A stretch of DNA of 64,000 nt from the NCBI GenBank assembly GCA_030512295.1, contig JAULSR010000002.1, forward strand, positions 8,370,001 to 8,434,000, read 5' to 3'. This document shows positions 35,001-44,888 of this stretch, in pieces. The position numbers were made by a program, and so were the translations under genes. The notes under the pieces were generated by a model that was not told where the DNA came from, made no database searches, and saw only the letters and a list, made by a program, of their open reading frames with translations. Source of the DNA: Bombardia bombarda (taxonomy: Eukaryota; Ascomycota; Sordariomycetes; Sordariales; Lasiosphaeriaceae). Position 1 is the first letter of the stretch. Each line of letters begins with the position of its first letter.

Positions 35001-37091
35001 GTAGGCAAGCCAATATCAATGCAATTGACCTTCAGGCCGGCCCGGTAATAAACTCGGCGATACAATCAGGGAATCAGGAAGCCGTAGAACTCCTCGTTCG
35101 CCTTAACGCCAGTTTCAGCATCGCGGATTTTTCAGACCATGCGGAGCGGTCTTTTATTACGCCGTTGTCTGTTGCGGCAATGCAATCGGACAGTAAAATG
35201 TTTGAGTTGCTCCTCGCCAAATACAACGAAAAGTTGAAACAGCCGGACTATGATGAGGCCTTCCTTTTCGCCACTCTTCAAGGTAATTCAAATATAACGG
35301 GAATGCTATTCCCAAAGCTCGGTGCAGAGGAGCGTACCGAGAGCAGCGATTTGAACTACATGTTCCAGGTGTGCCTAGACGGGGTAGCCGAACTTGCCGG
35401 GTGGAACTCGTTTTTCTGGCTGCTGAGAAAAGACGAGGTTCGCGAGCGAGTAAGCTGGGACAATGCTGTCCTGAAGCTGGTCGACGATGTTGACCAGAAT
35501 GTGGAAGCTCTCACCGAGATCTGGGAGCGGGTGGGTCGGCGTCTCGCAAAGGAGACTTTGAATAAGGCGCTCTACGAGGCGACTGACAAAGAGAAGAAGC
35601 ACACAGTAAAACTATTACTCGAAACGTATGGCGTTGACCCTAACGAGAGCACCGGCAAGGTGTAAGGCTTTCCCCTCCACCATTTTTCATCCAAAGATGG
35701 AAACTCTAACCACCAATAATAGGTACGGCGACGCTCTGACCGCATCTGCGCATGACGGAACAGAGGAAATCCTAGACATGCTCCTCAAACACGGTGCAAA
35801 GGTCGATGGTCCATCCGGCTGGGCCCTCCAGATCGCTGCGTTCAAAGGCCACACCAAAGTCGTTGAAAAGCTCCTGGACAAGGGTGCTGACATCAACCGC
35901 CAGATTCCTGACAGTGGTCCTGCAGATGAAGGTTTCAAACAAGGTACTGCCCTGCAAGCCGCCTGTGTGGGCGGCTATCTGGAGGTTGTTGAGCTGCTCC
36001 TGAAGCGAGGAGCTGACCCTGACCTCGGCGGCGGTGACCTCGGGCATCCCATCATTGCGGCGTGCTATTACGGTCAACCTGAAATTCTCACGAAGCTGCT
36101 CGAAAAGCTGCTGCCTGTGGATGACCCCAAGTTAAAGGTCAACGTCCACGCCAACAAAATGTCCAACGAGTCAGCACTTGTTTATGCGGCGCTGACGCTA
36201 AAAGCGCCGTCAATCCGCAAGCTCATTGACGCTGGGGCCGATGTAAATTACGCCGATTCTGACGGTGACACCGCACTCGTGGTAGCGGCCCGGGTCGGGG
36301 ACAAGGAAGCCGTCCAACTGCTGCTCGAGCACGGGGCCGATGTGATGCATGTGACCAAGAGAGGCGTAAATGCGCTGCAGTCGGCCTTTATCGGCAGTGG
36401 TGACGCAGGGTGCCTCAAACTTTTGATGGATAGAGTCTCTATCCTACTGGCGGGAATCAGGCGCGCGGATGAGAAGGCAGGCGACAGCACGACACTGCGG
36501 GATGCGTTGACCAATATTGACTACCCTGCACTGGAGAAGGAGATGCTGGAGGCACACAGTGCGCCGGCGGCGTCTGACTACAACCTCGGTTATAAACTGA
36601 GCACAGTTCATACCGATGTCGCCGCGGATGTGACCAAAACGGGCCTGGATGGGGAGAAGCGTGGGGAGGATAGTGGAACGGGTAACGAGGACGCGGAGAC
36701 CTCGAAGGAACTTTGTTCGGACATCCAGGCTTCATCGGGAGCCCTAGACCTAGCGGAGCACACGGTGACTTTGCCCACGGCCTGTCAAAAGGAAGGGGGT
36801 GAAGATGAATTGTTAAAAAGCGGGGATATTGTGTGTCATGTATTTGAGGGGGAGTCTCGTGGAGATGTCGAGACTATGGAAAGCCGGCGAGAGGATGATG
36901 GCGGTGGCCGCGACAGTAATGTGGGCCTTCCCCATCTTCAGGGAGCAAACCAGGCGGTAGATGCGAATGGGAGCAATCGTGAGGATGGGGGTGATCAAGT
37001 GGATGAGCGCGATCAAGAAGGTGAAAACGATCATGAAGGTGCGGACGATCAATTGGGTCAGAGGGGTCCAGAAGATGAGAGCGATCATTGA
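32079..37091 (+). CDS. NLR-like protein: hydrolase-like remnant, NACHT-type NTPase, ankyrin repeats
   Basis: Proposed exons: 32079-32164, 32325-32519, 32573-34781, 34847-35661 and 35723-37091 (1557 aa). Introns 1, 3 and 4 have good sites (GTAAGC/AAG, GTAAGC/TAG, GTAAGG/TAG). Intron 2 (53 bp, donor GTTCAA) is weak; without it the frame stops at 32557-32559. The N-terminus (DIVAVPGLGAHP) matches the start of the alpha/beta-hydrolase-like domain of many fungal STAND proteins, but the central part with GHSxGG is absent. The NTPase has a Walker A GSEGRGKS near residue 270, a Walker B-like VFFVIHDLH near 393 and RWLFTSQ near 432. Ankyrin repeats follow (TPLHLAALFGRIDVLEVLL, TALQAACVGGYLEVVELLL, TALVVAARVGDKEAVQLLL). 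The last 150 residues are acidic and Gln/Asp-rich. Family knowledge: such proteins act as signal-dependent switches in fungal non-self recognition; the ligand here is unknown. Confidence 0.78.
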
Positions 37092-37554
37092 GCGGGAAGG
37101 TGGGCGGGCATGTTCCTGTTGCTTGAGTCTAGTCCCATTTTGGTGATATATGAAGGAACAAATGATTATGCAACTAACAGAGCTCTGTCTTGTTTAACTT
37201 GTGCAAGGCCATGTTATCCGATACCTAACCAATACGAATACGCCGTACCTTATGTAGTACAAGTAGTAGGTACACGATACTCGTACACTCACAAAACCGA
37301 CACACAACGCTAACACAACACAAGCTGGGCGGTTGTATTTGGGTCATAATTGTCCTTTAATCAAAGATAATTAAGTGGTCATCCGATTAGCTCTCCGAAA
37401 ATACGTTGAGTCATAGGTATATGTAGCTGTACCATTGTGCATGTCTACTGTGCTTGGTTCGCTGGGGTCAAGGCATAATAAAAAAACCCCCTGTTTCATT
37501 ACTTCGGGCAGGAAATATATCGCCTTTTACACCAAAAACCACACATACACCGAA
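37092..37554. promoter_or_regulatory. Intergenic region upstream of IPK1
   Basis: About 460 bp holding the 3' flank of the NLR-like gene and the IPK1 promoter. An in-frame upstream ATG at 37441 could add 38 residues to IPK1. No specific site could be assigned. Confidence 0.45.
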
Positions 37555-38754
37555 ATGGCATCAACAATACCTAAACTGGCCGACTTGCTAGGAAAAGACT
37601 ACCGATTCAGCTTTGTAGGCGAAGGGGCAGCGAACCTTGTCTTCGAGGTCCATCCCCAATCCGCAGGGGCAGAAGAGACCGGCACAGACACCAAGAGTGT
37701 CTTGAAAGGTGAGCACTGCATTTCTAAATTGCAGCTATCCCCAAGCCTGGGCAGCACAACAACAAGTAACTAACATATACCCACAGGACATCTCCTCAGA
37801 GTACCCAAGGCCGGCACACAGGCCTACAAGCATGAGGATCTCCAGCATTACTGGGAGACTTCTGTCCGGCCCCTCTTTGAAGAAGACGACTTGGTCCAGC
37901 AACATCTTGTCAGGCTCACCAATGACATCGCCTCACATCTGAATGCCGCCCTGCAGGGAGACGAAGCTGGCCGCAGGGAAGACTTCAAGGGAAGCCAAGT
38001 GGCCGATGCTGAATTTGGCATGCTGGTGGAGGATATGCGCAAGAGTACGTTGTGCATGACACACCCTCATTCACTCACTCACTCACTCACTCACTCACTC
38101 ACACCTCACTCATTCATAGAAAACCCCGACGACCTCGTCCTCGAGTTCAAGCCAAAATGGCTCGCCCAGTCCCCCAACGCGCCCCCGGCCGCAACACGGT
38201 GCAGGAACTGCGCCCGCGAGGCGTCCAGAAAGATCAAGGCAACCACCGTCGCCAACACCAACACCACCAACAACACCCCCCCAAGCAGCTCCATGCTCTG
38301 TCCCTTTGACTTTCTAGAATGTCGCCATGACCAAAACGCACTCGAGCGGGTTCTGGGATACCTCGCAGGCAGCAGCGGCAGCAGTACCTCTTCTATTACA
38401 CAGCAGCACCAGCACGACCGTCTGGCCCAATGGCTGCGGACGAACGAGCTCCTCCCACGACTGCGCACTGCCCAGCTGGACAACGACAGCCTCGGGCCGC
38501 TCGATGCCGACATCGACGATCCAAAGTTTTTGCTTGTCATGACCCTGCGTGACTGCACCTGCTTCGTGCGGGTCCCCGCCACAGCCAGCGAGCCGATCGA
38601 GGCCAAGCTCGCCGACCTGGACAAGAAGAACGGGGAGGCTAAGTTGAGCTACTGGCAGGCGACTGAGAGGCGTCTGGTCGATAAGGGGTATTACTTTGGG
38701 ACGGAGCGGCCGTATCAGATCACGGATTGCCAGCTTCTTCGACAAGGTAACTGA
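37555..38754 (+). CDS. IPK1: Inositol-pentakisphosphate 2-kinase
   Basis: Three exons: 37555-37708, 37787-38044 and 38120-38754 (348 aa). Donors are GTGAGC and GTACGT, acceptors CAG and TAG. Conserved pieces in order: FVGEGAANLVFEV (nucleotide-binding loop), LLRVPKAG with the ATP-site Lys/Arg strand, VLEFKPKWL (the hallmark EFKPKW block), a Cys-rich CRNC element as part of a zinc site, a FLECRHD element and the C-terminal DLDKKN block with a catalytic/metal Asp. Family knowledge: the enzyme phosphorylates Ins(1,3,4,5,6)P5 to InsP6, which is needed for Gle1/Dbp5-driven mRNA export. A run of Asn/Thr and a run of Ser near residues 190-260 are loop insertions. An alternative in-frame ATG lies at 37441. 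The second intron carries an ACTC microsatellite. Confidence 0.9.
38070..38102. repeat. (ACTC)n microsatellite in an IPK1 intron
   Basis: About eight ACTC units inside the second IPK1 intron, close to the acceptor. Length changes would alter the intron but not the coding frame. Confidence 0.9.
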
Positions 38755-39040
38755 TGGGGATGTACTTGTGATTGGATTCAGTCTCTATCTCGCTTAATAT
38801 AATGTATATATGGTATCTTCGTAGCTTGGTACGTAATGTCTGTCCCATTACATGATGTCTTCATGCCGGAACCCCCTAAATAAGATGCAATGTCCTTTGA
38901 AACTGCTACCCTAAAGAATTGTAGAAACAAAACAAAATCGTAACCCTGACGCCGCAGTCCCGCAAATGCATAGTATACCGACGAAGTCAGTCAGTCAGTC
39001 ACTCGCTCGCAACCAACACTCATCCCACTCCCTTATCCCT

Positions 39041-39081
<41 letters not shown>

Positions 39082-39144
39082 ACACACACACACACACACG
39101 CCCACTTCCTCACCCACAGCCACAACACCACCACCGCCCCCCAT
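38755..39144. other. Convergent 3' flanks of IPK1 and the nucleoside transporter gene
   Basis: About 390 bp between two convergent genes. It contains a TGTATATA word at 38803-38810 and two CA microsatellites. Confidence 0.5.
39045..39099. repeat. (CA)n microsatellites
   Basis: Two CA tracts, about 39045-39079 and 39082-39099, separated by GT. They lie in the 3' flank of the nucleoside transporter gene. Confidence 0.9.
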
Positions 39145-40596
39145 TCATATCCCCGACGCCCCAAAACTCAACAAACTTCCCACCGTCAGCCCCGCCACAA
39201 GACACAACCCCATAAACCCCCCCGCCGCCTCCCTCTCCGCATCACCCACCCACTCCCCCGCCGCCATCATCCCGCTACTCCCCAGCCACCCATTCACCAG
39301 CCCAAAAGGGAACTGCACCGCCAGCAGATAAAACAAGTCGCTCTCCACCACCGCCCCCTCCCCCCTGATATTACACAGCAAATACAGCGGCAGGAACAAA
39401 AACTTCCCAATACTGATCCCAAACAGCGCCACGGGCCGATGCCTCAGCGAGAACGGCAGCATCGTCGACACGCGCCCGCACAAGTCGCCCAGGTTCCAGA
39501 AGAAGAAGGCCAGCGGTATGAACGCGCCCGGCTCAAACAGCCTTCCCGCGTCTTTACTGCCACCGCGTACAGATAAGATCTTTGACGTAAACACGGGGAA
39601 AAACATACTCGTCAGAAAACACAAAAACACTGCAGCAGCAACCCAGTGCAGCTTCCAGAACAGCGTCGGCAGACTAACAAACCGGCGCGCGGCCCTCTCC
39701 GCCTCCTCGATGCTCGTCACCGACTCGGCCAGCTGGTCCACCATGCGCTGCTCAACCAGCCGATTATGCCTGCGCACCAGCGGCGCAAACGCCGCGGCCG
39801 CGATAGCCGAGATGCCCACCGCCGTCAGAAAGTAGATAAACGCCGCGGTGCGCGCCTCCTGCGGGACCTCAGGTGCTCCCCCTTCGGCCCCCGGGGAAGC
39901 GGGCGGCGCGACAGCCAAGAACGACACCATCTGCGCCAGCGGAGGCAAGATGCCCGCGACGCCCTGGCCCGCCATGATGGCCTGCGTGTACTCTGGGCGG
40001 CCGAAGCTGGCGGCGAAGGAGAAGGCGCCGTTCTGCATGAGGCCGGCGGCCCAGGCGGTGCAGGCGACCATGAGCAGCAGGAAGGCCAGGTAGGTGGGCG
40101 CCGAGACGTCGAGGAAGTGCGAGGTCGAGAGGGTGAGGATGGCGAACACGACGACGTTGAGGAGGAGGGCCGAGTTGATGCGGCGCGGGTAGTTGGCCGA
40201 GGACTGGATGTTTGTGAGGATGAGCATGGCGGCCAGGTTGGTGATGGTCGAGACCGAGATGATGGCCGACTGGAAGGTTTGCAGGATGCGCTCGTCCGAC
40301 TGGAAGCGGCGCTGGAAGTAGGGGGCGGCGGCGAGGAACATGTTCCTGTGGTGGGTGGTGGGTGGGTTAGCATTGTTTGGAAAATGAAGAGGGGCATGGA
40401 AAGAGAGAGAAACGTACCAGGCCCAGAGCATCGCGACGCCGACCAAGGCGAATATCGAGTACTCTATCCATGAAAAGGGAGCGTCATCGTCGTATGTCAC
40501 CGTCGACCCCTCGATGGACTCGGAATCTGGCGTGAGCGGTTCGTATTCCTCCTCGCTCGCCTTTGACGGCGCGAATATCGACTTGATTCGGTCCAT
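39145..40596 (-). CDS. Equilibrative nucleoside transporter (ENT/SLC29 family)
   Basis: Two exons on the minus strand: 40596-40418 and 40345-39145 (459 aa). The 72-bp intron (GTACGT...CAG) restores LWAWNMFLAAAPYFQRRF, the conserved first transmembrane segment and loop. About eleven membrane helices can be traced. Family marks are WAWN in helix 1, GLMQNGAF in helix 4/5 and FFFWNLGDLCGR in helix 8, whose Asp and Arg are conserved in ENT proteins. The N-terminal tail is acidic, with EEEYEPLTPDSES. Family knowledge: these carriers move nucleosides and nucleobases down gradients; the yeast member Fun26 works in the vacuole membrane, and the acidic tail may be a sorting signal. Localisation is inferred only. 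The protein is complete. Confidence 0.92.
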   Translation of the reverse strand: MDRIKSIFAPSKASEEEYEPLTPDSESIEGSTVTYDDDAPFSWIEYSIFALVGVAMLWAWYVSLSFHAPLHFPNNANPPTTHHRNMFLAAAPYFQRRFQSDERILQTFQSAIISVSTITNLAAMLILTNIQSSANYPRRINSALLLNVVVFAILTLSTSHFLDVSAPTYLAFLLLMVACTAWAAGLMQNGAFSFAASFGRPEYTQAIMAGQGVAGILPPLAQMVSFLAVAPPASPGAEGGAPEVPQEARTAAFIYFLTAVGISAIAAAAFAPLVRRHNRLVEQRMVDQLAESVTSIEEAERAARRFVSLPTLFWKLHWVAAAVFLCFLTSMFFPVFTSKILSVRGGSKDAGRLFEPGAFIPLAFFFWNLGDLCGRVSTMLPFSLRHRPVALFGISIGKFLFLPLYLLCNIRGEGAVVESDLFYLLAVQFPFGLVNGWLGSSGMMAAGEWVGDAEREAAGGFMGLCLVAGLTVGSLLSFGASGI

Positions 40597-42313
40597 GGTT
40601 GTTCCCCACGAAGCTGTAGGGGCAGGGATGTAGGTATATGTGTGTGTGTGCGCGTATGTAAAACAGCAAAAGAGATGTTGGAGTCTGGATATTCACAACA
40701 GCAACCGCGCTAGCATCTGAACTGCGAAAGAGAGAGAAAGGCAAAGAGAAAATGGGCAAACAACACACACGATATACTGTATATATCTTGAGTGTTGCTC
40801 CTCAAAAGAGAACAGCTTGCCTGCCCGTAACTGCATGCAAACACCCGATGTCTCCCTGCCCAACCCGTCCGTGTCGTTCCGCGGATGGTGGTTGGTGATA
40901 CCCGTCAAAAGTGATACACCGCACGACACTGATACCGACTGATGATACTGACCGTGAACCGACTGACTGCACGCCGATGGCGGGTTGGTGTTTATTATCG
41001 TTATCGTTATCAGTCTCGTCTCGCAGATCAGCAGCAAGCAGCTTAAAAGACAAAAGGACGCCGCCCCAAATGTCACGCTAGATAACCCGCCGTGCCTCAG
41101 TAGCGCAGTCTGGTCATCGAGTTTACCTAATTGACAGATACGAGGGGTCGGCCCCAAATCGACGTCATGCGGGGAGGAAGGAAACGCGCGTGGGCATTTA
41201 AATCAGTTCAGTCTAGTTCAGACCCTGTGGGCGTTGGGAAGTGTTGAGTGGGATGGGATGGGGGATATGCTGATGAGGTCACAGGGACTTTTTGGTGTTG
41301 GTCGTTACAAAATGATCGTGTCACGCTTCAGGTGCGATAATCCCCAGGGGTGGAGGTAAGTGGTCGAAAAAGGTGTGGTAGCGGCGGGCGCGGCTGCACT
41401 ACGATCTGAGCACGGAGGATCCCGAACAACGCAGCAGCAGCAGCGCCCCCCTGCACCGTGCCCGGCGACTCACTGACTGCCTGCCTCCAACATCTTTTTT
41501 TTGCCAATCAGGCGGTTTTGAGTGGTGGCAAGGGTGGCCGGTGGCTGGCTGGCGGGTGAGACCCCCACCCCCACACGATGGGCCAGTCCCGTCACCCCAC
41601 ATCTTACTCGGCCCAGGAGTTGTGAGAGGGACAGACCATCAACAGGCTCCCGCCCCCTTGAACCATGAACTGACTGCGTTCAGTATTGTTTACTGAGCTA
41701 TTTTGGTGTTTATTCATCACAAGTCTCTAAATATCAATCTAAGAAGCGGCAAACATCACAGTATTCCAGCATCTCGCTCACAAGTGTTGGCATCCCAAAA
41801 AAGGAGGCAGAAGAAAGTCACAACACCCGTTCACCACGCAAACATTCATGAGAAACCCAATTACCCAGCAACTGATTTATCCAGGACAGGACTACGGCTA
41901 AATAGGCAGGCAGGAAGCGAGGGAAAGGCAAGGCCCGTTCCTGCGACCACCCACGTGATGGATATCTCCTGCGATGCAACTATGTCGTGCAGTGTTTATG
42001 TTTGGCCATCCATCCCTAGATATGTGATATACGATGAGTATCATAATCAGTCAGCAGAGCTAATATCACCTTGGCGTTTGCTGAGCGCGAACTCTTGAGA
42101 CCACCCAAGCTTGCTCCGGGATAATATTAGACACAAAATAACTTTGGTATTTCTACTATAAACAAAACACTAAGAGGGATACTGAAAGGGGACCGTAAGG
42201 CTATGCCCGTCTAGGTACCGAAGTATATAACAAACAGCAGCAGCAGCAGAAACAAAATCAGCGATACCCATCCATTACCACCTTCATATCATCATGAATC
42301 TAGCCAATCCCTC
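40597..42313. other. Intergenic region
   Basis: About 1.7 kb between the nucleoside transporter start and the catalase 3' end, both on the minus strand. A GT-rich tract near 40638-40660 and a TGTATATA word near 40778 are present. No supportable gene or RNA was found. Confidence 0.5.
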
Positions 42314-44888
42314 TCAAGAATCAAGCGGGAAACGATCGGTGAACTATCCAACCACCAGTTAGCACTGCATCATCGTCAAAAGTCCCAACTCGATCTGAGT
42401 TGACAAGAAGAGAGAAACTCACCTTAAACGTAGCCAACCCCTCCCCAAAGCTCTCCGCAAACGCATCCACATCATCCCCCTCCTCACTAAACACACCCGG
42501 CGTCGTCGCCACCCCCGTCGCATTCAGCGCCTCCAGCGCCGACCCCATCGTCCCGACCGGCTTGCCCCACCGATACCCATCCAGCAGAATCTGCCCGGGG
42601 CGACCGGCCGGGTACAGCGGCGACGCCTTCGCACCAGCGCCAAACAAGCCCTCAGCGCCCTTGGCCACGACAATCCCATCAAACCCAGTCGCGTCAGCCG
42701 ACGAGTACGTCTGGTCAACCCCATCAGCGAGCGACTCAGCCACGACCGTGACAACGAGCCCGTCTTTAGTCAGACGCTCCTTGAGCGCTGCCGCCTGGCT
42801 GAGCGAGTCCGCCGCGGCCGTGCTGGCAAGAACACCCACGCGCAGCGTCTTGATCGTCGGCAGGGTGTTGTTGAAGATGGATATGCCGGCCGTGACGTTG
42901 TCGTTGTAGTAGGTCGGGTCGGGTGCGGGCGCGTCCATGCCCAGGGTGACGGCGACGCGCTTGGCGATGTCGTTGCTGATGCGGTTGAGCTGCGTCAGCA
43001 CGTTCTGCTTCACTGTCGCGGACGTGAGGTGGCTGGTCTCGAAGCGGATGGCGTTGATGAGGAACTGCTGCTCGACGGGCGTCAGGGAGTTGTAAAACAG
43101 CCGGGCTTGGCTCCAGTGGTCGTCAAAGGTGTCCGAAAGTTCCCGCGTAAGGCCTCCGTTTCCACCTCCGTTGGCGGTGCGGCCAGGGGCGGTGAAGAAG
43201 CCACGGCCGACGGTCTGGTTGGCCTGGGCTGGGAAGCCGCCGTTGAGGGTGTTCGGGGTGTCTGGGAGGGTTGGTCAGCCTCTTTGTCTCACAGCGAGAC
43301 ATTAATTTTCAAACTCCGATGACTTACAGGCGTAATTGTTCTTGTGGATCAGATTCTGGGCGGCGCCATCGCGGTTATTGTTGTGGATTGGGATCAGGGG
43401 CCGGTTGATGGGGAGCTGCTCGAAGTTGGGACCGCCGTGGCGGTTCAGCTGCGTGTCTAGATAGGAGAAGACGCGGCCCTGCAGCAGAGGGTCCTCGGTG
43501 AAGTCGATTCCCCGTACGATGTGACCGGGCTGGAAGCTAATCTGCTCTGTCTCGGCGAAATAGTTGGTCGGGTTGGCGTTCAGGGTCATGATTCCCAAAG
43601 GCTGGAGAGGAGCTAGCTCCTCGGGGATGAACTTTGTGGGGTCAAGCAGATCAAATCCAAACGCCAGCGCCTTGTCCTCATCGACGACCTGGACGCTAAG
43701 CTCCCAGGACGGCCCATTTCCTGATTCGATAGCATCGAAGAGATCCTGGCGATGGAAATCGGCATTCTTTCCGGCAAGGGCCTGTGCTTCCTCCCACACC
43801 AGACTAGCCTTGCCTTGCTTAGTCTTAAAATGCCACTTGATGAGTTGTGAGGTTCCATCTTCCTTCACAAACCTGAAGGTATGGACGCCAAAGCCGTCCT
43901 TTCATATACATGTCAGCCTCCTCCTCCAAGTAGAAGCCAGGCCGAATAATAACTCACCATGTGTCGGTAGCTTCGCGGGATTCCAGAACCTGCCATTGCC
44001 CAAAACAGTGTGTGCATGGTGCTGGGCTGCGAACTGAAGAAATCCCACGCAGAGTCATGAGCGGTAGCTGATTGAGGGATCTCGTTGCTGGGATTGGGCT
44101 TAACAGAGTGAATCAAATCGGGAAATCTGATAGCATCTTGAATGAAAAAGACTGGGATATTGTTTCCGACAATGTCTGACTTTGTTAGTATATCACATCT
44201 CCTCTAGACTGGCTGAAGTAAGATGATTTGCCGAATACATACCGAAATTGCCTTCGTCAGTATAGCTAAGAGATTGTTAGCCAGAGAAACTCGCTGGGAG
44301 AAGGGGACTGGTCATGACGTACAATCGCGTTGCAAACCCATGAACATCACGGGCTGTATCAGCACTGCCCCTTGAACCGGCAACGGTCGAGAAGCGAACA
44401 AAGACTGGCGTCTCCTTCCCCTTGGCATTCAAGAAGGAGGCAGCGGTGAGGTTGCTAAAGTCGCCATAGCTGGTGAAAGTGCCATGAGCACCCGCTCCTC
44501 GCGCATGGACGGCCCTTTCGGGGACCTGGAAGGATTCTGTCAGTGTCCATACTATCGCTTATAGTCTGGCTGATATGAGACTCGGTGAAAGAAGACTTAC
44601 ACGCTCATGATCGAAATGCTGAATCTTTTGCCGAAAGATAAAGTCCTCGAGAAGTGTCGAGCCCCGGATGCCAGCTTTCAAGCTGTTCTGGTCTTCGATG
44701 GGGCCGCCAACATCAGACGTCAGGTAGCCCTTGCTGTCGTCGACCTCAGCATCGGTCAACGGCTGGACGGACCCGGCATCATCACCTTCGGCTCGCGCCT
44801 TGAGTGCGGCTGGATCAGCAAATGGGCATGCTGCCAGGGACACTCCCAGCAGACAGCTCCATGTGAGCAAGCCTTGAGCGGCACGCAT
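42314..44888 (-). CDS. Secreted large-subunit catalase
   Basis: Seven exons on the minus strand: 44888-44601, 44525-44323, 44265-44243 (23 nt), 44175-43958, 43898-43328, 43261-42423 and 42343-42314 (723 aa). Every junction keeps frame. The first 20 residues form a signal peptide ([19 protein letters not shown]). The haem domain shows [10 protein letters not shown] with the catalytic His, [12 protein letters not shown] with the distal Asn, and [14 protein letters not shown] with the proximal haem-ligand Tyr. The last 200 residues are the flavodoxin/DJ-1-like domain of large-subunit catalases. Family knowledge: the enzyme splits hydrogen peroxide to water and oxygen; secreted forms (CatB, Cat-1/Cat-3 group) act at the wall or in spores. 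The terminal 10-codon exon gives FTDRFPLDS, which fits the family end. Confidence 0.93.
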
